DNA from: Spirosoma arboris
GTDB lineage: Bacteria; Bacteroidota; Bacteroidia; Cytophagales; Spirosomataceae
NCBI RefSeq assembly: GCF_009754945.1
Contig: NZ_WPIN01000003.1
Coordinates: 186,001 to 250,000 of the forward strand
DNA: 64,000 nt
Direction of reading: 5' to 3'
Of the stretch, positions 7,502 to 17,919 are shown piece by piece; the first letter of the stretch is position 1, and every line of letters starts with the position of its first letter. A program made the position numbers and the translations under genes. The notes under the pieces are model-generated. The model was given only the letters and a program-made list of their open reading frames with translations, had not been told where the DNA came from and did no database searches.

Positions 7502-9712
7502 GTGAAATTTTCCTTTGTTCTTTCTATTATTTATCTGTTACTAAGCCACACCGTTCTACTGGCTCAGAAAAAAAACGAGAGTTATCAGCTTCACATCAAC
7601 CGGGCAACCTCACCGGTTATTATTGATGGTGCCATCGATGAACCCGCCTGGCAGGCAGCCGAAGTAGCCTCTGACTTCTGGATGGTGCTTCCGATGGACA
7701 CCAGCCGGGCCCGCGTCCGCACCGATGTTCGGATGACCTACGACGACCATAATGTGTACCTGAGCGCTATCTGCTACCACGGCTACGTGGCGGGTCCTTA
7801 TATGGTCGAATCACTTCGACGCGACTGGGCTTTCCTCAAAAATGACAATTTCATCTTTTTCATGGACACCTTCGACGACCAGACGAACGGCTTCACCTTT
7901 GGCACCAATGCCGCTGGAGCTCAATGGGATGGCTTGTTGTATGAAGGCGGAAAAGCAAACCTGAGCTGGGATAATAAATGGACATCGGTCGTTCGTAATT
8001 ACGAGGACCGTTACGTAATTGAACTAGCCATTCCCTTCAAAACGATTCGATATAAAAAAGGTATTTCCCGCTGGGGTATCAACTTCAGTCGACAGGATTT
8101 GAAAACAACCGAGAAATCATCCTGGACGCCCATCCAACGGCAGTTCCCAACGGCCTCGCTGGCTTTAACGGGTGTATTAGTCTGGGATCAGCCACCACCA
8201 CAACCGGGGCCGAATATTTCTCTTATTCCCTATGCACTGAGTGGTCTTACCCGCGACTACCAAAACAGCGTTCCTACTAAAAGCCGATTGGATGCCGGAC
8301 TGGACGCCAAAATAGCAGTTACGTCATCACTGAATCTCGACTTGACCGTTAACCCCGACTTTTCGCAAGTAGATGTGGATCAGCAAGTCACGAACCTCGA
8401 CCGCTACGAACTATTCTTCCCCGAAAAACGGCAGTTCTTTTTAGAGAACGGCGATCAGTTTACCAACTTCGGTTATGCAACGATTCGGCCGTTTTTCAGC
8501 CGTCGGATTGGGTTAGGTGGTGTACCGATTCGCTTTGGTGCCCGGCTGAGTGGAAAACTTAATAAAGACTGGCGGATCGGTATCATGGACATGCAAACCG
8601 GACGTGTAGATGATACGGGCCTACCCGCCCAGAACTTTGCGGTTGTGGCGCTACAACGGCGAGTATCGGCCCGCTCGAATATTGGGATGATCTTCGTCAA
8701 TAAAGAGTCGCTGGATTATACACCCAATCCTGACAAACCCCTTTATACCCGCTATAATCGAAATTTAGGACTGGAGTATAACCTGGCTTCGTCGAATAAT
8801 GTCTGGACGGGGAAAGCGCTGTATGTCAAATCCTTCAGGCCAGATCAACCGGGTAATGATGCTGTATATGCTGCTAATCTACAATACTTTACGCGCCGAT
8901 GGCTGATTAGTGGGCAAGTAGAATCTATTGGCAAAAACTACACCGCAGAAGCTGGTTACGTGCCTCGTATCGGTTACGAACGGGGCATGGCAACACTCGG
9001 CTATACATTTTTACCCACAGGCAGTGGCGTACTTAACCACGGTCCCACGTTGACCTCTACCTACTTTTTCGATCCGGCCTGGAAACAGAGTGATAATGAA
9101 AGCATGTTAAGCTATGCCATTACATTCCGTAGCCGAAGCGTATTTACGGCCTGGGTGGCCACCGATTACGTTCGGTTGCTGCAACCATTTGACCCGACCA
9201 ATACGGGTCGCGAAACACTGGCAACGGGCACAGAACATAACTGGACAGCGTGGGGAACCGATTTTGACTCGAAACCCCAGAGTGTGTTTACCTACGGTTT
9301 CTCGTCGCGCTACGGTGGCTATTACGCTAACGGTACCCGATTGAATCTCACCGCCGATCTGGGTTACCGGTTCCAGCCGTATGTTAGTCTGGCTGCCAGC
9401 GCGAGTTATAACGACATTCGTTTGCCGCAGCCCTGGGGTGCCACAACCTTCTGGCTTGTTGGCCCCCGCTTCGATTTCACGTTCACCAACAAGCTCTATC
9501 TGACCACGTTTGTGCAGTATAACGAGCAGCAAAAAAACATGAACGTCAATGCCCGTATTCAGTGGCGTTACAAGCCCGCATCCGACTTTTTCTTAGTATA
9601 CACAGATAATTATCTGCCTAATTCTGCGCAGATTGGTCAGGATGTACCGGGGTTCCTATCAGTAAAAAATCGGGCATTGGTACTGAAGTGGACCTACTGG
9701 TGGAATCTCTAA
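7502..9712 (+). CDS. DUF5916 outer-membrane protein with CBM9-like N-terminus
   Basis: A secreted protein of about 736 residues. After a signal peptide (hydrophobic core FVLSIIYLLL, ending near LLAQ), the first 220 residues look like a family-9 carbohydrate-binding module: SPVIIDGAIDEPAWQ, and later FIFFMDTFDDQ. The remainder is the DUF5916 region, with many alternating aromatic beta strands (FFPEKRQFFLENG motif) and a final aromatic residue, so it is probably an outer-membrane barrel. GTG at 7502 is chosen as start because it gives the cleanest signal peptide; TTG at 7499 is possible. The role is unknown in this family. The small lipoprotein gene follows after 98 bp. Confidence 0.85.
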   Translation: MKFSFVLSIIYLLLSHTVLLAQKKNESYQLHINRATSPVIIDGAIDEPAWQAAEVASDFWMVLPMDTSRARVRTDVRMTYDDHNVYLSAICYHGYVAGPYMVESLRRDWAFLKNDNFIFFMDTFDDQTNGFTFGTNAAGAQWDGLLYEGGKANLSWDNKWTSVVRNYEDRYVIELAIPFKTIRYKKGISRWGINFSRQDLKTTEKSSWTPIQRQFPTASLALTGVLVWDQPPPQPGPNISLIPYALSGLTRDYQNSVPTKSRLDAGLDAKIAVTSSLNLDLTVNPDFSQVDVDQQVTNLDRYELFFPEKRQFFLENGDQFTNFGYATIRPFFSRRIGLGGVPIRFGARLSGKLNKDWRIGIMDMQTGRVDDTGLPAQNFAVVALQRRVSARSNIGMIFVNKESLDYTPNPDKPLYTRYNRNLGLEYNLASSNNVWTGKALYVKSFRPDQPGNDAVYAANLQYFTRRWLISGQVESIGKNYTAEAGYVPRIGYERGMATLGYTFLPTGSGVLNHGPTLTSTYFFDPAWKQSDNESMLSYAITFRSRSVFTAWVATDYVRLLQPFDPTNTGRETLATGTEHNWTAWGTDFDSKPQSVFTYGFSSRYGGYYANGTRLNLTADLGYRFQPYVSLAASASYNDIRLPQPWGATTFWLVGPRFDFTFTNKLYLTTFVQYNEQQKNMNVNARIQWRYKPASDFFLVYTDNYLPNSAQIGQDVPGFLSVKNRALVLKWTYWWNL

Positions 9713-9810
9713 TTTTCAGGGTTTTAAACAAACTGAATCTGTGTCTGTTTAATTGAAAATCCGCCGAAAAACGAGCGGTTGATTACTACACTAAATTTCA
9801 GTCAACGTTT

Positions 9811-10005
9811 ATGAAAACTCTGTTGCGTTTTTTCCCGACGGCTATCGTAGCCTTATTTTTAACCCTATTTCTGACCAGTTGTGAAGCGATAGGCGATATT
9901 TTCAAAGCCGGAGCCTGGACAGGTGCCATACTTGTCATTCTGGGTATCGGTCTGGTAATCTGGATTATATCCAAACTCTTTGGTGGAGGGGGTAGTAATT
10001 CATAA
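9811..10005 (+). CDS. small lipoprotein, 64 aa
   Basis: A short lipoprotein. Positive N-terminus (MKTLLR), a hydrophobic stretch, and the lipobox LTSC with lipidated Cys near residue 24. A second hydrophobic segment (about residues 38-54, ILVILGIGLVIWII) ends in a Gly-rich tail (GGGGSNS). It could be a lipid-anchored and membrane-inserted miniprotein. No function is known to me. It is followed by a strong terminator hairpin. Confidence 0.75.
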   Translation: MKTLLRFFPTAIVALFLTLFLTSCEAIGDIFKAGAWTGAILVILGIGLVIWIISKLFGGGGSNS

Positions 10006-10016
10006 AAATACTAAGC

Positions 10017-10067
10017 CTTCAACTAAAAAGACCGAATCCTCACTGGGTTCGGTCTTTTTAGTTGAAG
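10017..10067. terminator. bidirectional intrinsic terminator
   Basis: A perfect 20-bp inverted repeat (10017-10036 with 10048-10067) with an 11-nt loop. The stem carries the AAAAAGACCGAA / TTCGGTCTTTTT signature, giving a T-run on both strands. It sits between the convergent lipoprotein and TIM-barrel genes and could terminate both. Confidence 0.85.
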
Positions 10068-10116
10068 AACTCATTAATCAATAGTCAGAACTTTTCGCCA
10101 ATAACAAATGGAATCA

Positions 10117-10998
10117 CTAAGCCTTTGCTATCATCCGATCAAATACGGCTCTCTGTTCTTTCATGGATGCAACTTTATCAGCCGGATTAGTATGGCATTC
10201 GAGTAATACCCAGCCTTTGTAATTCATGTTTACCAGATTGGTCAGAAGCTCCTGGTAGGGATAGTCGGTCCTATCCAGTTCACGAACATGGCAGGTGGCC
10301 CCAAATCGGTTTTTGACTAAGTTGAAATTGTAGGCGAAACCTTTACCATTCAGATCCTGCGGATTGCAATTCCAGCAAATGGTCGCATTCGGATTGTTAG
10401 CAAGATCCATAATCTGCTTAATAGCAGGCAGTTCCTGCGTTTCTTCACCATGCACTTCCAGTCTGATCTGTTGCCCAAGGTCAGCACCATATCGAGCAAG
10501 CTCATTCAACGATTTACCTATTTGAGTCAGCGTTTTTTCGGTAGGGACTTCTTTATGGAGGGCATTAGGTTTCACTTTTACGCCCGTTCCGCCCACATCG
10601 GCACTCAACCGGATAAATTCTTTTGCCCGATCCATAGACGCTTTTAGTTTGTCCTGATCCACAAAATCAAATTGCTGATTTGTTCCAAGCCCAACAAGCT
10701 GAACAGGACTATCGACAAATCTTTTTTTAACGTCCAATCGTTGTGCCGCACTCAGTTCAGGCATCACGTTATGGGCATGCTCCACACGTAGTTCTACACC
10801 GAGTAGACCCGTATCCGCACAATTCTTAATCAGGGTAGGTAAATCCCAATCTTTACCCCACAAATAGGTAACAAAACCCAACTTTATCGCCGATTTTTCC
10901 CGAGCAGACTCACTAGCCAGAATCGGCCCCGAAATAAGGGACACCCCAGCCAGCAAAGAGATTTCTTTCAGGAATGTTTTTCTGTCGATAGTAGCCAT
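10117..10998 (-). CDS. sugar phosphate isomerase/epimerase-like TIM-barrel protein, exported
   Basis: A 293-residue protein of the xylose-isomerase-like (AP endonuclease family 2) barrel. The N-terminus (DRKTFLKEISLLAGVSLISG) looks like an export signal, suggesting a periplasmic location. Barrel features include GVELRVEHAH, IRLEVHGEE (metal-site Glu/His) and CWNCNPQD, with a final metal Glu in LLECHTN. Bacteroidota carry many such proteins near carbohydrate genes. The reaction is not predictable. It is monocistronic, flanked by a terminator and the aldo/keto reductase gene on the same strand 133 bp away. Confidence 0.8.
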   Translation of the reverse strand: MATIDRKTFLKEISLLAGVSLISGPILASESAREKSAIKLGFVTYLWGKDWDLPTLIKNCADTGLLGVELRVEHAHNVMPELSAAQRLDVKKRFVDSPVQLVGLGTNQQFDFVDQDKLKASMDRAKEFIRLSADVGGTGVKVKPNALHKEVPTEKTLTQIGKSLNELARYGADLGQQIRLEVHGEETQELPAIKQIMDLANNPNATICWNCNPQDLNGKGFAYNFNLVKNRFGATCHVRELDRTDYPYQELLTNLVNMNYKGWVLLECHTNPADKVASMKEQRAVFDRMIAKA

Positions 10999-11131
10999 TG
11001 TCGTTGGAATTGCCCGTTGAATGTATTGGACGTCTACTGAAAAGGGTATTATTTCGCATTGTTACTTATCATAGCAATTCTAGAGGCCTCTGCCAGGTTA
11101 AACCTACCGATCATTTTTAATTGCTCTAAAC

Positions 11132-12109
11132 TCAAATTCCCATCACGGGGTGCGGTTGGTAAGCATCTTCCAATTGGTGGATTTCGTCGTCGGAAAGGGT
11201 TATAGAAAGAGCGCCAACAGCATCTTCCAGATGCCCCGGTTTGCTGGCTCCAATAATGGGCGCTGTAACAACTGGCTTGGAAAGTAACCAGGCCAGGGCA
11301 ATCTGCGAAGCAGGGATTCCGCGCGTTTCACCCAGTTTCGTTACCAAGTCAGCAATGGCAAAGTCATCGTCGCGGGCGTACAATTTTTTGCCGAAGGCGT
11401 CGGTTTTAGCCCGTTCTGTTTCGTTACGTTCTTTCGAGCGTTTGCCTGTCAACAAACCCCGCGCCAAAGGCGACCAGGGAATAACGGCCACCTTCTGATC
11501 CTGGCAAAAGGGCAACATTTCGCGTTCCTCTTCACGATATACCAGGTTATACTGAGGTTGCATCGACACAAATCGGGTCCAGCCATTCAGGTCGGCAGTA
11601 TATTGGGCCTTGGCAAATTGCCAGGCATACATCGACGACGCACCAATGTATCGGGCTTTTCCGGCTTTGACGACATCGTGAAGCGCTTCCATTGTTTCTT
11701 CAATGGGCGTGTTATCATCCCATCGGTGAATCTGGTAAAGATCAACATAATCTGTCCCTAGTCGTTTCAGGCTGGCATCGATGGCGCTCATAATATGCTT
11801 ACGGGATAAACCCTTGTCGTTAGGGCCGGGGCCCATTGGGTTAAATACTTTAGTCGCCAGCACGATCTCATCGCGGGATGCAAAATCGCGCAGGGCACGG
11901 CCAACCACTTCTTCACTGGCTCCAGCCGTATACACATCGGCGGTATCAAAAAAGTTAAATCCCAGTTCCAGGGCTTTCTGAATAAATGGGCGACTTTTTT
12001 CTTCATCCAGCGCCCAGGGCCACCGGTCAGTCGGGCGACCGTATGTCATGCAACCCAAGCAAAGTTTAGAAACCATAAGGCCAGTACTACCAAATCGAAC
12101 GTATTCCAT
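11132..12109 (-). CDS. aldo/keto reductase
   Basis: A 325-residue NADPH-dependent oxidoreductase with an (alpha/beta)8 barrel. The catalytic tetrad is visible: Asp and Tyr in FFDTADVYTAG, Lys in VLATKVF, and His in LYQIHRWD. C-terminal APIIGASKPGHLEDA is a cofactor-binding loop. It resembles YajO/PdxI-type members in length and in the GSTGLMVSKLCLGCMTYG opening. It reduces aldehydes or ketones; the substrate is not evident. The gene stands between the TIM-barrel gene and dapA, all on the minus strand but separated by 130-140 bp gaps. Confidence 0.92.
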   Translation of the reverse strand: MEYVRFGSTGLMVSKLCLGCMTYGRPTDRWPWALDEEKSRPFIQKALELGFNFFDTADVYTAGASEEVVGRALRDFASRDEIVLATKVFNPMGPGPNDKGLSRKHIMSAIDASLKRLGTDYVDLYQIHRWDDNTPIEETMEALHDVVKAGKARYIGASSMYAWQFAKAQYTADLNGWTRFVSMQPQYNLVYREEEREMLPFCQDQKVAVIPWSPLARGLLTGKRSKERNETERAKTDAFGKKLYARDDDFAIADLVTKLGETRGIPASQIALAWLLSKPVVTAPIIGASKPGHLEDAVGALSITLSDDEIHQLEDAYQPHPVMGI

Positions 12110-12191
12110 GATGTAAAAAGAGTATTATATTTCGTAAGTTAACCAACTAGAGCAGGCTTGGTTTATCAGGGAGCTTATTGATACTAAAAGC

Positions 12192-12223
12192 AAAAACCCT
12201 CAACTTATTATCTAAGTTGAGGG
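12192..12223 (-). terminator. intrinsic terminator of dapA
   Basis: Perfect 11-bp stem (12197-12207 with 12213-12223), 5-nt loop. On the minus strand it is followed by a run of five T. It lies 26 bp after the dapA stop codon. Confidence 0.8.
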
Positions 12224-12248
12224 CCACAATATAGAGTTTTGTTTATTT

Positions 12249-13145
12249 TTAAGCGACCAGTTCCAGCAAACCATCGCGCTGAAGAACAGCCCGTTGGCGT
12301 TCGCTCAGATCATCGGAAGCTTTCATTAATGGCAACCGCACTTCCGCCGAAATCAAGCCAAGAATCTCCAGAACATTTTTAATCCCTACTGGATTTCCTT
12401 CTTCATACAATAGCGGATCAATCCGCAGGAAGTGACCAAGTTCTTTTTGTGCAAACGCAAAATCGCCCTGTAATGCAGCTTCGATCATACCACTAAACTT
12501 GGCCGGGAATGCGTTAGCAACAACCGACATAACCCCAACTCCCCCAATGCTGATAATGGGTACCCCCTGCACGTCATCACCCGAAATAAGCAGGAAATCA
12601 TCAGGTTTGTCACGAGCAATTTCCATGCACTGTTCAATCACACACGACGCTTCCTTTACGCCAATGATGTTTGGGTGTTGGGCCAATTCACAGATCGTTT
12701 CGGCAGTCATATTGATACCCGTACGAAAGGGAATATTATATAGGATAACGGGTACTGGACTCGCATCAGCAATACGCGTAAAGTGTTCAATGACACCCCG
12801 TTTCCCAGGTTTATTATAGTATGGGCAAACCGATAGAATAGCATCGACACCTTCAAAATCAATGTCTTTCATGCCAGATACAACGTCGGTAGTAACATTG
12901 CCGCCCACTCCAAATACGATGGGCAATTTCTTCGGATTATTTTCCTTAAGGTATTGCAACAACTGTTTCTTTTCCTGCTTTGTCACCGTAGGCGATTCGC
13001 CAGTAGTGCCCTGCAGGACGATGTAACGAACACCTCCGTCGGAGATGTGCCGAACGATGCGGCCGAAGCCGTCGTAGTCAATCGATAGATCGGCATTGAA
13101 AGGTGTCACAATGGCAACACCTACGCCATGGAATTTAGTATCCAT
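12249..13145 (-). CDS. dapA: 4-hydroxy-tetrahydrodipicolinate synthase
   Basis: A 298-residue class I aldolase that condenses pyruvate with aspartate semialdehyde in lysine and diaminopimelate synthesis. Diagnostic parts are GTTGESPTV (pyruvate-binding Thr pair), Tyr in ILYNIPFRTG, and the Schiff-base Lys in GVKEASC. The length is standard. The first ATG (13145) fits the family N-terminus (FHGVGVAIVTPFN). A -7-like box at 13174-13181 and a terminator at 12192-12223 suggest it is transcribed alone. Confidence 0.95.
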   Translation of the reverse strand: MDTKFHGVGVAIVTPFNADLSIDYDGFGRIVRHISDGGVRYIVLQGTTGESPTVTKQEKKQLLQYLKENNPKKLPIVFGVGGNVTTDVVSGMKDIDFEGVDAILSVCPYYNKPGKRGVIEHFTRIADASPVPVILYNIPFRTGINMTAETICELAQHPNIIGVKEASCVIEQCMEIARDKPDDFLLISGDDVQGVPIISIGGVGVMSVVANAFPAKFSGMIEAALQGDFAFAQKELGHFLRIDPLLYEEGNPVGIKNVLEILGLISAEVRLPLMKASDDLSERQRAVLQRDGLLELVA

Positions 13146-13173
13146 TAGAAGAAACAGGAATATAATATTCTGG

Positions 13174-13181
13174 CAAAGTTA
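13174..13181 (-). promoter_or_regulatory. candidate -7 box upstream of dapA
   Basis: On the minus strand this reads TAACTTTG, an exact TAnnTTTG match, 28 bp before the dapA ATG. A -33 element is not obvious. Confidence 0.42.
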
Positions 13182-13302
13182 CGGGAATTTACTGGGGAGT
13201 TATTGCTTCGTAATAACTTGAGATTAGTCTTTTGGCGAAAAAGTTGCTTCCATAGCAAGGTGGGGTTGTAAGTAAAGATAGCGAATTTAGTTTCGATACG
13301 CC

Positions 13303-15477
<2,175 letters not shown>

Positions 15478-15699
15478 TTACGAAAGTCTATTAGGCAAAA
15501 AAGGCACGTTCAGTATCCAATCTGACCGATTGCTCATAATGTAGAATCAGTAGTTGTTTAATCGGCAATATTGGGTTTGTTTCCGCGTTCAAGCAAAAAA
15601 ACGTTAGTTTTACAGGATAAAAAAATAAGTAACTGACAACGGCGACTGACTAAGTCTTTCTTTTTCAATCGATTGATTTTTCGGGACAACAGAACAACC

Positions 15700-16371
15700 A
15701 TGAATCAGCCTTTTATTGCCCCTTCGCTACTAGCCGCCGACTTTGCTAACCTGCAAAAGGAACTGGATTTAATAAACCGCAGCGAAGCCGATTATCTTCA
15801 TTTCGATGTGATGGATGGTTTGTTCGTTCCTAATATCTCCTTTGGCTTTCCTCTGTTAGAAACGGCCCGAAAATATTGTCAGAAACCGTTGGATGTACAC
15901 CTGATGATTGTGCAACCGGAGCGTTACCTGGAGGCTTTTGCCGAAGGAGGAGCATCGGTTATTCATGTACATTATGAAGCCTGCACGCATTTGCACCGAA
16001 CACTGACCCGCATCCGCGAATTAGGCTGTCGGGCAGGTGTGGCGCTAAATCCGCACACACCCATTTCCGGGCTTGAAGACGTACTGGAGCAGATCGATGT
16101 TATTTTAATCATGTCCGTCAATCCTGGTTTTGGAGGGCAATCGTTTATACCGCATACAATTCAGAAAGTAACGAAGTTAAAACAATTACTAACAGCAAAT
16201 CGCTCGGCTGCTCTGATTGAAATTGACGGAGGGGTCAGCGAGAAAAATGCGCAAATTCTACTCAATGCTGGAGCCGATGTGCTGGTAGCGGGCAATTCTG
16301 TTTTCAGGGCTAGCGATCCACTGGAAGCGATCCGTCAATTAAAAAATAGCAGCTTGCCTTTAGTGGCCTGA
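15700..16371 (+). CDS. rpe: ribulose-phosphate 3-epimerase
   Basis: A 223-residue TIM-barrel enzyme that interconverts ribulose 5-phosphate and xylulose 5-phosphate in the pentose phosphate pathway. Signature features: IAPSLLAADFANL at the N-terminus, HFDVMDGLFVPNISFG (metal His and catalytic Asp), DVHLMI, VNPGFGGQ, and EIDGGVSEKN near the phosphate site. The ATG at 15700 matches the family start; an upstream TTG at 15673 is less likely. It is divergent from ligA, with 240 bp between them that show no recognisable gene. Confidence 0.95.
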   Translation: MNQPFIAPSLLAADFANLQKELDLINRSEADYLHFDVMDGLFVPNISFGFPLLETARKYCQKPLDVHLMIVQPERYLEAFAEGGASVIHVHYEACTHLHRTLTRIRELGCRAGVALNPHTPISGLEDVLEQIDVILIMSVNPGFGGQSFIPHTIQKVTKLKQLLTANRSAALIEIDGGVSEKNAQILLNAGADVLVAGNSVFRASDPLEAIRQLKNSSLPLVA

Positions 16372-16416
16372 TGCATTCCTTAACTCTTTATTTAATTGAC
16401 CCAGTAGGCATCATCC

Positions 16417-17820
16417 ATGAAGAAACTATATCTGGCTATTTTGTTCAGTTCGCTCCTCCTGACAACAGCCTGTCGCACTACCTCACAGAATCAAACTGAA
16501 GCCCAATCTTCTGATACAACTGCACTAGCTGCTCCACATGCGCCAGATTGGGCTAAAAATGCGACGATTTATGAAATCAATGTGCGCCAATTTTCGCCAA
16601 AAGGTGATTTTAAAGCAATAGAAGCGCAGTTGCCGCGCCTAAAAGAAATGGGCGTAGATATTATCTGGCTGATGCCGATTTACCCAATTAGTCAGGATAC
16701 AACCAAAAAAACACTGATTAGTCCTTATGCCATAACCGATTTTAAAACGGTAAATTCAGACTATGGCACGCTGGCCGACTTCAAAACGTTGGTCAATCGG
16801 GCGCATGCTCTGGGCCTGCGCGTTATTCTGGACTGGGTTGCCAGCCATACGGCCCAGGATCACAATTGGGTGAAAGAACATCCCGACTGGTATACGCTGA
16901 AAAAGGGGAAAATGGTTTCTCCTAATACACCAAAAACTAGCAAACCAACCGGCTGGGCCAGCGTAGTTGAACTTAATTACGAAAACCCGGCTATGCGTAA
17001 AGCCATGACTGAAGCAATGGAGTATTGGCTCAAGGAAACCGACATTGATGGGTATCGTTGCAACGCAGCAGGTTATGTTCCAAATACTTTCTGGGCCGAG
17101 CTTCGCCCCCAGTTAGATAAAATCAAGACCGTATTCATGCTATCGGAATGGGAAGACGATCCTGAACAATTTCGAAAGTGTTTCAATATGAACTACAGTT
17201 GGACCATGTACAACATGATGAAGTCCATAGCTGCTGGTGCTCGTACTGTCGATAAAATTGATTCATTGCGTGAGGTAAACCAGAAACGGTTTCCAATCTG
17301 GTACTACCAAATGTTATTTACTCAGAATCACGATGAAAATACCCATAATGGCACCCTGGAGGAATCATTCGGACCAGGGGCTGATGCATTCATCGTATTG
17401 AGTAGTACACTCGAAGGCATGCCGCTGGTTTATAACGGTATGGAGTCGAACCTGAATAAACGGTTAGCTATGTTTGAGAAAGACACCATTTCATGGGGTA
17501 ATTATGCCAAAAGTGATTTCTTCAAAACGCTACTCACGCTTAAACACCGAAACCGGGCACTTTGGAATGGTCTGGCGGGTGGAAAAGCCGTAAAAATCAT
17601 GACCGACCATGACGACAAGGTATATGCCTTTCACCGGCAGCGTGACAACGACCGTGTTGTCGTCATACTCAACCTGAGCGGACAGCCCCAAACGGTTCGC
17701 TTATCAGACGACGGGTTTGCAGGTACGTACACAGAGATATTCAGCCATCAACCTGTCGAATTGAAACCTGAAATGGCTGTAACACTCAAACCATGGGAAT
17801 ATCGCGTGCTCACTAACTAA
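16417..17820 (+). CDS. GH13 family lipoprotein with mutated nucleophile
   Basis: A 467-residue lipoprotein: signal peptide with lipobox-like LTTAC (Cys near 19), then a GH13 barrel. Conserved blocks are present (YEINVRQFSPKG, LDWVASHT, Glu244 in LSEWEDD, Asp306 in QNHDEN). The nucleophile position in GYRCNAAGY is Asn216, codon AAC at 17062-17064, where active members have Asp. The protein is otherwise full-length with a small C-terminal beta domain. It should be catalytically crippled and may bind alpha-glucan or be a pseudoenzyme; a sequencing or assembly error is the alternative. It begins 45 bp after rpe, codirectional. Confidence 0.88.
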   Translation: MKKLYLAILFSSLLLTTACRTTSQNQTEAQSSDTTALAAPHAPDWAKNATIYEINVRQFSPKGDFKAIEAQLPRLKEMGVDIIWLMPIYPISQDTTKKTLISPYAITDFKTVNSDYGTLADFKTLVNRAHALGLRVILDWVASHTAQDHNWVKEHPDWYTLKKGKMVSPNTPKTSKPTGWASVVELNYENPAMRKAMTEAMEYWLKETDIDGYRCNAAGYVPNTFWAELRPQLDKIKTVFMLSEWEDDPEQFRKCFNMNYSWTMYNMMKSIAAGARTVDKIDSLREVNQKRFPIWYYQMLFTQNHDENTHNGTLEESFGPGADAFIVLSSTLEGMPLVYNGMESNLNKRLAMFEKDTISWGNYAKSDFFKTLLTLKHRNRALWNGLAGGKAVKIMTDHDDKVYAFHRQRDNDRVVVILNLSGQPQTVRLSDDGFAGTYTEIFSHQPVELKPEMAVTLKPWEYRVLTN

Positions 17821-17919
17821 GTTTTCTTAGCCGATGGCACTATGAGTATGCAATTCTGTGTTTAACATTGCAACTATTGCCATAAAAATCAGTCTATATT
17901 ACTCACCGTTTAGTCATTT

